Source: Symbiodinium natans (Eukaryota > Sar > Dinophyceae > Suessiales > Symbiodiniaceae). Taken from it: a stretch of 30,000 bases of DNA. A program made the translations under genes and the position numbers. Within the stretch, counting starts at the first letter, position 1, and every line of letters starts with the position of its first letter. Below, in pieces: positions 16,631-24,789 of the stretch. The stretch lies in assembly GCA_905221605.1 (NCBI GenBank), contig CAJNDS010002081.1, positions 333,976 through 363,975 on the forward strand. Reading direction: 5' to 3'. The notes beneath the pieces were generated by a model. That model did not search any database, was not told the DNA's origin, and saw only the letters and a list, made by a program, of their open reading frames with translations.

Positions 16631-16631
16631 C

Positions 16632-16740
16632 AACCTAAACCCGAAACTCTAAGCCCTAAGCCCTAAGCCCCAAGCCCCAAGCCCTAAGCCCTAAACCCTA
16701 AACCCTAGCCCTAAACCCCAAACCCTAAACCCTAAACCCT
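16632..16740. repeat. CCCTAAA tract
   Basis: Includes CCCTAAG and CCCCAAG variants. Confidence 0.9.
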
Positions 16741-16759
16741 GTCATGATTTGAGGTTCAG

Positions 16760-16813
16760 CGGGAGCTCGGAGCTTTTGAGCGCGAAGTTGCTGGGCACCC
16801 AGTGCGACTTGCT
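16760..16813 (+). CDS. Exon-like island
   Basis: After GAGGTTCAG| it reads RELGAFEREVAGHPVRLAP. A second frame (GSSELLSAKLLGTQCDLLP) is also open. CCCTAAA on both sides. Confidence 0.35.
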
Positions 16814-16814
16814 C

Positions 16815-17340
16815 CCTAAACCCTAAACCCTAAACCCTAAACCCTAAACCCTCAACCCTCAACCCTCAACCCTCAACCCTAAACCCTGAACCCTAAACCC
16901 TAAACCCTAAACCCTAAACCCTAAACCCTAAACCCTAAACCCTAAATCTTTAGACCCTAAACCCCAAAAACCCTAAACCCTCAACCCTAAATCCTCAACC
17001 CTAAGCCCTAAACCCTCAACCCTAAACCCTAAACCCTAAATCCCCCGCTCTTCCCCGATCCCCTAAATCCTGAAATCCTCAAACTCCTAAACCCCTAATC
17101 CCTGAACCCCAAACCCTTGAATCCCTAAACCCTTGAACCCTTGAACCCTTGAACCCTTAATGCCCCTAAACCCGTAAACCTCTAAGCCCCAACCCCTGAA
17201 CCCCAAACCTGTAAAAACCCCTAAACCCAAAACCATAAACCCTAAACCCCAGACCCCCTAAAACCTAAACCCTAAACCCTAAACCCTAAACCCCTAAACC
17301 CTAAGCCCCTAAACCCCCAAACCCTAAACCCCAAACCCTG
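16815..17340. repeat. Long variant CCCTAAA array
   Basis: About 525 bp of CCCTAAA with CCCTCAA, CCCTTGAA and CCCCTAAA variants. The most diverged array here, so probably old. Confidence 0.95.
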
Positions 17341-17351
17341 CACTCTATCAG

Positions 17352-17401
17352 AGGCACAGCTCCGGCGCGCGTGCGACGCGCTGGAGGCGGCGAATCTCAA
17401 G
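17352..17401 (+). CDS. Chain C exon 1: coiled-coil-like
   Basis: After TCTATCAG| it reads AQLRRACDALEAANLK (heptad-like Leu spacing), ending CTCAAG|GTTTCT (GT donor, phase 0). CCCTAAA upstream, TTTAGGG-type (17430-17510) downstream. It joins in phase to exons at 17532 and 17970. Confidence 0.55.
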
Positions 17402-17429
17402 GTTTCTGCAACCCTTTCGGTTCAAAGGA

Positions 17430-17510
17430 AATGCCGGGGTTTGGGGTTTGGGGTTTTGACTTTGGTTTTACAGGGTTTGGGGTTTAGGCTTTAGGGTTTA
17501 GGGCTTAGGG
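17430..17510. repeat. TTTAGGG/TTTGGGG tract
   Basis: Degenerate units in the first intron of chain C. Confidence 0.85.
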
Positions 17511-17531
17511 ATTGAGAAAGTCTGCTTCAAG

Positions 17532-17583
17532 CACTGGCTCCGCGATTCAAGCTCTCGCGAAGCGAACGAGTTCCCGAGTGAGG
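17532..17583 (+). CDS. Chain C exon 2
   Basis: After GCTTCAAG| it reads HWLRDSSSREANEFPSE, ending GTGAGG|GTTGTA (GT donor, phase 1). Not recognised. Confidence 0.45.
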
Positions 17584-17643
17584 GTTGTATGTAGGGCTTG
17601 ATGCATTGGAATTCCATGACTGGTCCCTAAACCCTAACTCCCC

Positions 17644-17644
<1 letters not shown>

Positions 17645-17689
<45 letters not shown>

Positions 17690-17935
17690 CGAGAGAGCGA
17701 GAGAGCGAGAGAGAGAGAGAGAGCGAGAAGAGAGAGAAGAGAGAGAAGAGAGAGCGAAGAGAGAGAGAGAGAGAGAGAAGAGAGAGAGAGAAGAGAGAGA
17801 GGAGAAAAGAGAGAGAAGAGAGAGAAGCGAGAGAGAAGAGAGAAAGAAGAGAGACAGAAGAGAGAGAGCAGAGAGAGAGAAGAGAGAGAGAAGAGAGAGA
17901 GAAGAGAGAGAGAAGAGAGACAGACAGGGGAGAGA
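17645..17935. repeat. (GA)n / GAGAGAA microsatellite
   Basis: Nearly 300 bp of GA with GAAGAGAGAGA periodicity. The Arg/Glu open frame of 150 codons across it is compositional. Confidence 0.95.
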
Positions 17936-17969
17936 GCAAGAAAGAGCAGCGCGGTCGATGTCGCCGAAG

Positions 17970-18017
17970 GCAGAGCCGCCGGTCGCTCCCCAAGTACGAG
18001 CTTGTCGCGAAACCAGG
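17970..18017 (+). CDS. Chain C exon 3
   Basis: After GCCGAAG|GC it reads RAAGRSPSTSLSRNQ, in phase with exon 2, and ends CCAGG|GTTTAGGG, so the donor is again the telomeric repeat. Confidence 0.4.
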
Positions 18018-18119
18018 GTTTAGGGTTTAGGGTTTAGGGGTGTGGTGGCAGTGCGGCAATAGCTCGATTCATTGATTGCACGTTGCTCCTTTGCAATGAT
18101 GCCATAGTACAGGATTAGA

Positions 18120-18606
18120 TTAATGTGGCACTATAATAATACAGTACTATGGTAATATAGTAAGATGATAATGAGGTCATATAGTAATATAGTAACACAG
18201 CAATATAGCAATTTTGTAATATAGGAATATGGTGATAAAGTAATATAGTAACATAGCAATATAGTAATTTAGTAGTATAGTAATATAGTGATATGGTAAT
18301 ATAGTACTATAGTGATAAAGTAATATAGTAATATAGTCATGTAGTAATATAGCAATATAGCAATATAGCAATATAGCAATATAGCAATATAGCAATATAG
18401 CAATATAGTAATATAGTAATATAGTAATATAGTAATATAGCAATATAGTAATATAGTAATATAGTAATATAGTAATATAGTAATATAGTAATATAGTAAT
18501 ATAGTAATATAGTAATATAGTAATATAGTAGTATAGTAATATAGTTATACAGCAATCTAGGAATCCAGGAATCTAGGAATCTAGCAACCTAGTAATCTAG
18601 CAATCT
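18120..18606. repeat. TAATATAG 8-bp satellite
   Basis: An array of TAATATAG (TTATATCA on the other strand in part), with a block of CAATATAG units (18349-18405), a homogeneous core (18405-18545) and decayed TCTAGCAA-type units at the right edge. Open frames are compositional. Confidence 0.95.
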
Positions 18607-18771
18607 AGTTAAAAAGTCATAAAGTAAGATAGTAATACGAGTTTTTGAAGAACAGAACAGCATATGAACATCGAAGAATCCTTTCTGTGCCAAGGTTGCC
18701 CCAGCTGCAGGCCCATCCATAGAAAGCCTGGGCAACAAGCCAGATGCCCAGTAATTATAAGAGTGCTCCTT

Positions 18772-18875
18772 TGGGGTTTAGGGTTTAGGGTTTTAGGGCT
18801 TAGGGTGTAGGGTTTAGGGTTTAGGGTTTGGGGTTTAGGGTTTAGGGTTTGGGGTTTAGGGTTTAGGGTTTAGGG
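18772..18875. repeat. TTTAGGG tract
   Basis: About fourteen units with TTTGGGG variants. Confidence 0.9.
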
Positions 18876-18876
18876 C

Positions 18877-18972
18877 TCCAGTCCGTGCCAAGTGAGGGTA
18901 CTCCGGAATGGTGCCGCAAATGTGGGCTTTCAGCATCTTTCAGCTCTGGGTTGCAGCGCCTAGGAGAGAGGC
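18877..18972 (+). CDS. Exon-like island
   Basis: One frame reads PSEGTPEWCRKCGLSASFSS and onward, with a CxxC. It lies between TTTAGGG and CCCTAAA, opposite to the usual exon flanks, so confidence is low. Confidence 0.2.
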
Positions 18973-18973
18973 A

Positions 18974-19070
18974 TGCCCTAAACCCTAAACCCTAAACCCG
19001 AAACCCTAAACCCTAAACCCTAAGCCCTAAGCCCGAAGCCCTAAGCCCTAAACCCTAAACCCTTCAACTC
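18974..19070. repeat. CCCTAAA tract
   Basis: About thirteen units, several CCCTAAG. Confidence 0.9.
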
Positions 19071-19420
19071 TCCCCCGGCTGGACAGGTCGGGGCTTCCAT
19101 GTTGAGTTGATGGACTCACCCCAAAACCTCGCGCGATCCTGACCGTCAGCAGACACGCAGCTGAAAGCACACGACACGACCCGGAAAGCATGGCGGGATG
19201 ACCATCATCCGATTTGGCGACGAGCTTTGGCTTGGGCGCGCCGAGCCGAGACCGGGAGGAGCACAACAAAGCTGAATAGCAAGTTATACTACTAAATGAA
19301 TACAAAAGTACAATATGATATTTGCTGAAGCGTTGGCAGGAAACGACTTCCTGATTGGTCGCCGCAATTTCCGCGCCGTCGCTGTTTCCGCCCGCGGCAA
19401 GGCTGGGCAGTTGCAATTGA
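19071..19420. other. Unassigned stretch
   Basis: A 128-residue minus-strand frame spans it, with no recognised motif. No exon is supported. Confidence 0.35.
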
Positions 19421-19506
19421 CCCCGAACCCTCAACCCAGAACCCTCTACACCCGAAACCCGAAACCCCTAAACCCTAAACCCTAAACCCCAAACCCTAAA
19501 CCCCAG
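19420..19506. repeat. CCCTAAA-type tract
   Basis: Variant units, including CCCGAAA. Confidence 0.85.
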
Positions 19507-19519
19507 AGTGCACCCTGAA

Positions 19520-19610
19520 TCCCCGACTCGTGTCAACTCGTGGGCGGCAGGCACTGCTGCTGGTGCTGGGAGGTCGCAGAGGGGAGCGTCTCGGCATTCG
19601 TCAAAGTAGG
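19520..19610 (+). CDS. Exon-like island, weak
   Basis: One frame reads NPRLVSTRGRQALLLVLGGR and onward. CCCTAAA upstream, TTTAGGG (19847-19885) downstream. Confidence 0.25.
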
Positions 19611-19846
19611 CGCCCGAAGCACATGAGGGATTCTCTAAATCATGGCCCCCCCCCTTTTTTTTTTGGGGGCGGGGGGGTGGGGTGGGGTGGGGGTGTACCC
19701 TAAATAGAGAGGGCTCCGCGTGAGTCCCCGAAAGGGTCCACAGATTCTACTGCCAGTAGGCCGTCCTCCTGACATGCCTCTTGATGCATGGGCGGATCGC
19801 AGGCGCTATCAGAATGATGTGTGGCGCACCTGGGCAGCAAGTTCTT

Positions 19847-19885
19847 GGTTTAGGGTTTAGGGTTTAGGGTTTAGGGTTTAGGGTT
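19847..19885. repeat. TTTAGGG tract
   Basis: Five to six perfect units. Confidence 0.9.
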
Positions 19886-19948
19886 CAAAAGGCTCTCGTC
19901 ACACGCTGGGGCATGACGTTGACGCTGGACAGCTCTCGGAAATCCTCA

Positions 19949-20170
19949 ACTACTAATTGCTTAAGAGCCCCGGAATAAATCAAAAAATATTCTTCCTTAT
20001 TACAGGTAATATAGGGATTACTATTTTTCTACTCCTTTGGGGTTCTTCTGGCTGGTTCTTCGTAGGGAATGAGGGAATTAGGGCCCTACATAATCCCTTA
20101 AAGGGTATTTATAGTGCCCTCATTCCCTCATTCCCTACTAAGAACCAGGGGGTCTTAAGCAAGTAGTAGT
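19949..20170. mobile_element. M1 element carrying a second palindromic element
   Basis: Outer ends AACTACTAATTGCTTAAG / CTTAAGCAAGTAGTAGTT. The M1 core (TTCTTCCTTATTACAGG, AATATAGGGATTA) is followed by an inner 93-bp palindrome (20054-20146) with arms of about 23 bp, GGTTCTTCGTAGGGAATGAG / CTCATTCCCTACTAAGAACC. Confidence 0.8.
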
Positions 20171-20184
20171 TCAAGATGGTAGTC

Positions 20185-20412
20185 CCTAAACCCTAAACCC
20201 TAAACCCTAAACCCTAAACCCTAAACCCTAAACCCTAAACCCTAAACCCTAACCCCTAAACCCTAAACCCTAACCCCTACCCCCTAAACCCTAAACCCTA
20301 AACCCTAAACCCTAAACCCTAAACCCTAAACCCTAAACCCTAAACCCTAAACCCTAAACCCTAAACCCTAAACCCTAAACCCTAAACCCTAAACCCTAAA
20401 CCCTAAACCCTA
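20185..20412. repeat. CCCTAAA tract
   Basis: About 32 units. The last reads CCCTAG, which makes the AG used as the acceptor for the next exon. Confidence 0.95.
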
Positions 20413-20413
20413 G

Positions 20414-20480
20414 GACATCCTCAAAGAGAGCCAGACGGCCCGAGGCAGTCTCGATGACGGCCTCCGCTGGGAGGCCAGGA
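20414..20480 (+). CDS. Chain D exon 1
   Basis: After AAACCCTAG| it reads DILKESQTARGSLDDGLRWE then AR, strongly coding, ending CCAGGA|GAGCTC (GA donor, phase 1). The acceptor AG comes from a point variant of the telomeric unit (CCCTAG). Confidence 0.55.
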
Positions 20481-20508
20481 GAGCTCTGTGGAGTCGGCCG
20501 TCTTGAGA

Positions 20509-20576
20509 AACCCTAAACCCTAAACCCTAAACCCTAAACCCTAAACCCTAAACCCTAAACCCTAAACCCTAAACCC
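20509..20576. repeat. CCCTAAA tract, chain D intron
   Basis: Nine to ten units in an inferred 102-bp intron. Confidence 0.95.
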
Positions 20577-20582
20577 CTGCAG

Positions 20583-20662
20583 TGCTGAAGGAGGTCTCGG
20601 CCCACGAGGATGGCCGATGGGAAGAGGGCGGCGTCGCTGTTCGCCGCAGCCTGGCTTTTTAG
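20583..20662 (+). CDS. Chain D exon 2 with stop
   Basis: After CCCCTGCAG| it reads LKEVSAHEDGRWEEGGVAVR then RSLAF to TAG (20660-20662), in phase with the previous exon (joining codon Met). Followed by TTTAGGG (20690-20775). Product unknown. Confidence 0.5.
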
Positions 20663-20689
20663 CATTCTTCCCTTACTTTTCCTTATGTA

Positions 20690-20775
20690 GGGTTTAGGGT
20701 TTAGGGCTTAGGGTTTAGGGCTTAGGGCCTAGGGCTTAGGGCCTAGGGCCTAGGGCTTAGGGCTTGGCGCTTAGG
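20690..20775. repeat. TTTAGGG-like tract
   Basis: Many GCTTAGG and GCCTAGG variants. Confidence 0.9.
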
Positions 20776-20854
20776 ATATCCCTTGGTTATTGGAGAAGTA
20801 AGACCCTGTGGCGAGGGCAGCCCCTGGCCCTCCTCCGACACGAGCTTAGGGCAT

Positions 20855-21490
20855 TATATTTTTATTTGTGTTTTTTTATTCTACTTTTCTCTTCTTATTC
20901 TTATTATTATTCTTATTCTTCTTCTTATTCTTCTTCTTCTTCTTCTTCTTATTCTTCTTCTTCTTATTCTTATTCTTATTCGTATTCTTATCCTAGTACT
21001 ACTAGTATTCTTACTCTGCTATATGACTATATTCCTGCATGATTATGTAATGTATTGTTATGTTTATATATATTGATTGTTTATTTTGATAGATTAGCAA
21101 GATCACTATAGTATTATACGATTATAGTATTTATTATAGTATTCTGTTGATATATTCCACTTCATATTCGTGTACGAATATATTACTCTAGTATTATGCT
21201 ATTATACTCTTGCAGATTTATAACAATGTTTATAACAATACTCGTATATTGCTATATTATGAGTTTGTTAGATTTGTTAGACTATTCCGTTATATCTTTT
21301 GTTTTATTACATATTATGTCGCGTGATTCTATTTTAAAATTACATGTTTATACTTTTTTGCTAATCCACTATTTCTTATATGATCATATTGTTATACTAC
21401 GATACCACCGCATTTCTTAAATTTTGTCTAATCGCTTTGCAATCTTTAGTGTCTAAACATTCATGTATTTTAATTCTTCTTATTGTCTTT
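20855..21490. repeat. (TTCTTA)n microsatellite and AT-rich stretch
   Basis: 20870-21000 is TTCTTATTA-type; 21000-21490 is strongly AT-rich with no coding signal. Confidence 0.85.
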
Positions 21491-21738
21491 CCCCTAAACC
21501 CTAAACCCTAAACCCTAAACCCTAAACCCTAAACCCTAAACCCTAAACCCTAAACCCTAAACCCTAAACCCTAAACCCTAAACCCTAAACCCTAAACCCT
21601 AAACCCTAACACTAAACCCTAAACCCTAAACCCTAAACCCTAAACCCTAAACCCTAAACCCTAAACCCTAAACCCTAAACCCTAAACCCTAAACCCTAAA
21701 CCCTAAACCCTAAACCCTAAACCCTAAACCCTAAACCG
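21491..21738. repeat. CCCTAAA tract
   Basis: About 35 almost perfect units. Confidence 0.95.
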
Positions 21739-22063
21739 TGGGGTATGTTGGCATCGGCTCAGCTCCACAGCTGCCTTGCTCCAGCGCCCAGGAAAGTGGT
21801 GCGGCAGGCGCGTCCTGGGCATGCCTCGCTGAGGGTTTAGGGTTTAGGGTTCACGCCTCGCTGCGCCCATGCCGAAGCGTCTGCTCGAAGTGCATGACCT
21901 GGAGACCCTGCACAGGTCATAGAGGGTTTAGGGGTTTAGGGTTTAGGGTTAAGGGTTCGAAACCCCCTGAAACCCTGAACTGCGCGAGCAGACGGGATAG
22001 CCTCCTGCGCAGGGAAGCCTTCGGGGCGGCCGCCGGATGTGTGGCAGGCCGGATGGAGCCGAA
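21739..22063 (+). CDS. Cluster of exon-like islands, joins unresolved
   Basis: Three GC-rich islands separated by TTTAGGG tracts (21832-21852, 21923-21957): one reading LAPAPRKVVRQARPGHASL (21770-21830), one MPKRLLEVHDLETLHRS then stop (21869-21922), one CASRRDSLLRREAFGAAAGC and onward to a TGA (21978-22067). I could not fix the splice sites. Confidence 0.3.
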
Positions 22064-22234
22064 ATGAACCTGAGGCCCCGACAAGCCCTGATAAATGCCG
22101 AGCACCCAAACACAAAAAACAAAAGCTGAGCCCTGGGTAGCCTTCTAGCCCCTAAATGCCCGAAACAAGAATTTCTCCACCCTCGACTTCCCCGACTCCT
22201 TGGGCTTCCTACAGCCTCTTAAGGCACGACGCAG

Positions 22235-22320
22235 GGCTTGGTCTACGTCGCCTGCGGCCTCGGAGCAGCGCGCCCGATGGAAGATGTTTGGGAGCCCTTG
22301 CTCAAACGAGTCCTTTCTGG
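22235..22320 (+). CDS. Chain E exon 1
   Basis: After ACGACGCAG| it reads GLVYVACGLGAARPMEDVWE then PLLKRVLS, strongly coding, ending TTCTGG|GCTTTTAGGG (GC donor, phase 2). Joined in phase with the exon at 22822. Product not recognised. Confidence 0.6.
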
Positions 22321-22324
22321 GCTT

Positions 22325-22378
22325 TTAGGGTTTGGGTTTAGGGTTTGGGGTTTGGGGTTTAGGGTTTAGGGTTTAGGG
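22325..22378. repeat. TTTAGGG tract at the start of the chain E intron
   Basis: Starts 4 bp after the inferred donor. CCCTAAA (22690-22780) closes the same intron. Confidence 0.9.
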
Positions 22379-22625
22379 CTACTAGGACTCAGACCTGGCG
22401 CTCATTCCCCTTTTTGTTTAGGGTTTAGGTTCCCTTATCAACCCTTTGAACCAAAAGACAGGGTGCCCCTTCTTTACTGCTAGGTTGCTCTTGGGTAGAG
22501 ATAGAGTGGGCCCTTGTTGCCTTTTGTTTTTTGGTGTTTTGGTTCCCTTTCCAACCCCTTTTAGCCCAAAAGGGTACCCTTTTTTATTGCTAGGTTGCTT
22601 GTGGGTCGAGTTTTTGTGCAGAGAG
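22379..22625. repeat. Dispersed element M6, two tandem copies
   Basis: CCCCTTTTTGTTTAGG...GGTTCCCTTATCAACC...TGCTAGGTTGCTCTTGGGT is followed by CCTTTTGTTTTTTGG...GGTTCCCTTTCCAACCCC...TGCTAGGTTGCTTGTGGGT. Related copies at 23815-24000, 26160-26215 and 28310-28500. Confidence 0.7.
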
Positions 22626-22689
22626 GGCCAGTCGTTCCCAATAGTTTATGGAGGCTTCGGCTGCCCAGCTCCGACTGACATGCGATATG

Positions 22690-22780
22690 CCCTAAACCTC
22701 AAACCCCAAACCCCAAACCCCAAACCCCAAACCCCAAACCCCAAACCCTAAACCCTAAACCCTAAACCCTAAACCCTAAA
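22690..22780. repeat. CCCCAAA/CCCTAAA tract
   Basis: About thirteen units closing the chain E intron. Confidence 0.9.
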
Positions 22781-22821
22781 AGCCCCAAAAATGAGAGCGA
22801 TTGAGTGGAGCTGTTTGCGAG

Positions 22822-22888
22822 GGAGAAGTTTTGGTTGGATCCCGAGGTCTCGGAGGACTTTGGCCGCAGCTTCGTGCGCACTTGCCAG
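22822..22888 (+). CDS. Chain E exon 2
   Basis: After TTTGCGAG|G (completing Gly) it reads EKFWLDPEVSEDFGRSFVRT then CQ, ending TGCCAG|GCCGGG (GC donor, phase 0). Strong coding character. Followed by a CCCTAAA array (22926-23157). Confidence 0.6.
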
Positions 22889-22925
22889 GCCGGGAAGCCC
22901 CCCCCCCAAGCCCCGCAAGCCCCGC

Positions 22926-23157
22926 AAACCCTAAACCCCAAACCCCAAACCCCAAACGCTAAACCCTAAACCCTAAACCCTAAACCCTAAACCCTAAACC
23001 CTAAACCCTAAACCCTAAACCCTAAACCCTAAGCCCCTAAGCCCCTAAGCCCCTAAACCCCTAAGCCCCTAAGCCCCTAAGCCCCTGAGCCCTGAACCCT
23101 AAACCCTAAGCCCAAAACCCTAAACCCTAAACCCTAAACCCTAAACCCTAAACCCTT
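22926..23157. repeat. CCCTAAA tract
   Basis: About 32 units, with a sub-block of CCCCTAAG. Confidence 0.95.
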
Positions 23158-23204
23158 GATAGGCCGGCCCCTTCGGCCGGCGTGCGAGTCCCGGGCTAGC
23201 TGTC

Positions 23205-23265
23205 AGCCCAGGGCGGCCGCAGCAGGCGGGGCACTTCCCACGGACTTTGGGGAGGGTGGGGAGTC
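23205..23265 (+). CDS. Exon-like island, weak
   Basis: After GCTGTCAG| one frame reads PRAAAGGALPTDFGEG. CCCTAAA on both sides. Confidence 0.25.
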
Positions 23266-23429
23266 CACCCTAAACCCTAAACCCTCACCCTAAACCCTAA
23301 ACCCTCACCCTAAACCCCAAACCACGGCTCGGCTCTTTTTGGGGGTGAAAAGGGGTGGGGGGCCCAGAATTTTTGATTTTTGTGTGGTCTTCTGAATGCT
23401 CGAGAATGGCTTAGGATCACGATTGCGAT

Positions 23430-23530
23430 GATGCCTGTTTTCACTACCATTCTTACCATCCTTACCTTTCTCACCGTTCTTACCATTCTCACCGTTCTTA
23501 CCACCTCTTGCCACTCTTGCCGTTCTTACC
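23430..23530. repeat. ACCGTTCTT 9-bp minisatellite
   Basis: About eleven degenerate units (ACCATTCTT, ACCATCCTT, ACCTTTCTC). Confidence 0.8.
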
Positions 23531-23534
23531 CCTT

Positions 23535-23588
23535 AAGCCCTGAACCCTAAACCCTAAACCCTAGACCCTAGACCCTAAACCCTAAATC
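23535..23588. repeat. CCCTAAA tract
   Basis: About seven units. Confidence 0.9.
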
Positions 23589-23629
23589 CCCGCTCCTACT
23601 GTTCTTTCCAGTTTTGCTGCTTTCACGAG

Positions 23630-23735
23630 GTCGTGTTGGTCGGGGGAGGCTGGAACTCAAATCCCGAGTTCTGGGACTGCTGGATCTCGTCGAACGTGGG
23701 CGAGACTTGGACAGAAGCTTGGCAGCCCCCAGCGG
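23630..23735 (+). CDS. Exon with Asp-box-like motif
   Basis: After TTTCACGAG| it reads VVLVGGGWNSNPEFWDCWIS then SNVGETWTEAW. The pattern D-x-W-x-S-(S/T)-x-x-G-x-T-W resembles the Asp-box (BNR) turn of sialidase-like or kelch-type beta-propellers. A good acceptor, TTCTTTCCAG, also lies 18 bp upstream. CCCTAAA (23535-23588) upstream, TTTAGGG (23763-23795) downstream. Confidence 0.55.
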
Positions 23736-23762
23736 TACCCTTGTGCCATTTTTTTTTTTTAG

Positions 23763-23795
23763 TTTGGGGTTTAGGGTTCAGGGTTCAGGGTTTAG
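23763..23795. repeat. TTTAGGG tract
   Basis: Four to five variant units after a T run. Confidence 0.85.
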
Positions 23796-24000
23796 TTTTT
23801 TTTGGGGGGGAGGGAGTTCTAGGTTCCCTAAACGGTTTAGGGTTTCGGGTTTCCATAGGGGTCGGAAAAATTACTGATCGTATTCCCTTATGGTCCTGTT
23901 CGAATTTTTGAGGCCCCTCTATTGCCCTTTTGTTGCTCGCTTTTTTGGTTCTAGGTTCCCTGATAAAGTAGCCAACTCCAACAGGGGTACCCTTACGGTA
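23796..24000. repeat. M6-related copies
   Basis: TTCTAGGTTCCCTAAACGG and TTCTAGGTTCCCTGATAAAG match the M6 GGTTCCCTTATCAACC region. CATTGCCCTTTTGTTG-type poly-T stretches precede each. Confidence 0.5.
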
Positions 24001-24124
24001 GTGTGGTTGCTGGGGTTCCAAGGAAGTTCCAACGCCAGCAAACGAGCTCCCACGGCGGCAGGTGGTGGTCGCGTTTCTGTCTTCCAGGCTGCTGGTTTCT
24101 TGGGTAGGCCCTTGGGACACATTT

Positions 24125-24320
24125 TCCCTTGTTGGGTTTATGAGGATCATATTCAGGAATACCCCTAAACCCTAAAACCCTAAACCCTAAACCCTAAACC
24201 CTAAACCCTAAACCCTAAACCCTAAACCCTAAACCCTAAACCCTAAACCCTAAACCCTGAACCCTAAACCCTGAACCCTCAGGGCCATCCGAGGTTCTGG
24301 GAGGGCACAACCGGCGCGAG
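24125..24320. repeat. M5 element interrupted by a CCCTAAA tract
   Basis: GGGTTTATGAGGATCATATT, then CAGGAATA (to 24160), then about 17 CCCTAAA units (24161-24277), then CAGGGCCATCCGAGG. Compared with 11396-11475, about 20 bp of M5 is lost at the insertion point. Confidence 0.7.
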
Positions 24321-24324
24321 CCCG

Positions 24325-24420
24325 TCGTTGATGCCCACCTTGCCACCGTCGACTGGATGGCCGGGACTGCGGTTTGGCAGTCCGTGGCGCGCCCCTGCTG
24401 TCAGACAGCGTTAAACCTCG
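24325..24420 (+). CDS. Exon-like island
   Basis: Frames across it are open (for example EPVVDAHLATVDWMAGTAVW). CCCTAAA upstream, TTTAGGG (24434-24484) downstream. GTTGATGCCCA is shared with 26092-26102, so part of it may be a dispersed element. Confidence 0.3.
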
Positions 24421-24433
24421 ATATGTTTTTAAG

Positions 24434-24484
24434 GGGTTTAGGGTTTAGGGTTTCGGGTTTAGGGTTTAGGGTTAGGGTTTAGGG
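24434..24484. repeat. TTTAGGG tract
   Basis: About seven units. Confidence 0.9.
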
Positions 24485-24789
24485 ACGCAAACCAACACCG
24501 TGCGAGAGGTCATCTATAAGGCAAAAGGCAAGATGGAGAGAGAGAGAGAGAGAGAGAGATTGAGAGACAGAGCACCGTCCTTCTATGCGTTAGTTACTTG
24601 TGTGGTGTTCTCGTAAGCCGAAGCCCCGAAGCCTTGCGCATTTTCACACAGAGTTCGGGGCCAAGTGCACAGGAATGAAGGAAGGAAGAGCGCTGTAACC
24701 CTGCGAGGCAGAGCGAAAGAAGACTTGGGAGCATGGCTCTTCAACAGAACCCCTCCTGGCCAATGCGGCCGGCTTACTTTCGCCCTGGC
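24485..24789. other. Unassigned stretch with (GA)n
   Basis: 24485-24535 reads TQTNTVREVIYKAKGKME in one frame. A GA run follows (24536-24560). The rest shows nothing I can support. Confidence 0.3.

Noticed and set aside
17585-18037. 150-codon Arg/Glu frame
   Set aside because: A GA microsatellite read as protein. Only the last 16 residues resemble an exon.
18177-18555. Tyr/Ile/Leu-rich frames
   Set aside because: The 8-bp TAATATAG satellite read as protein.
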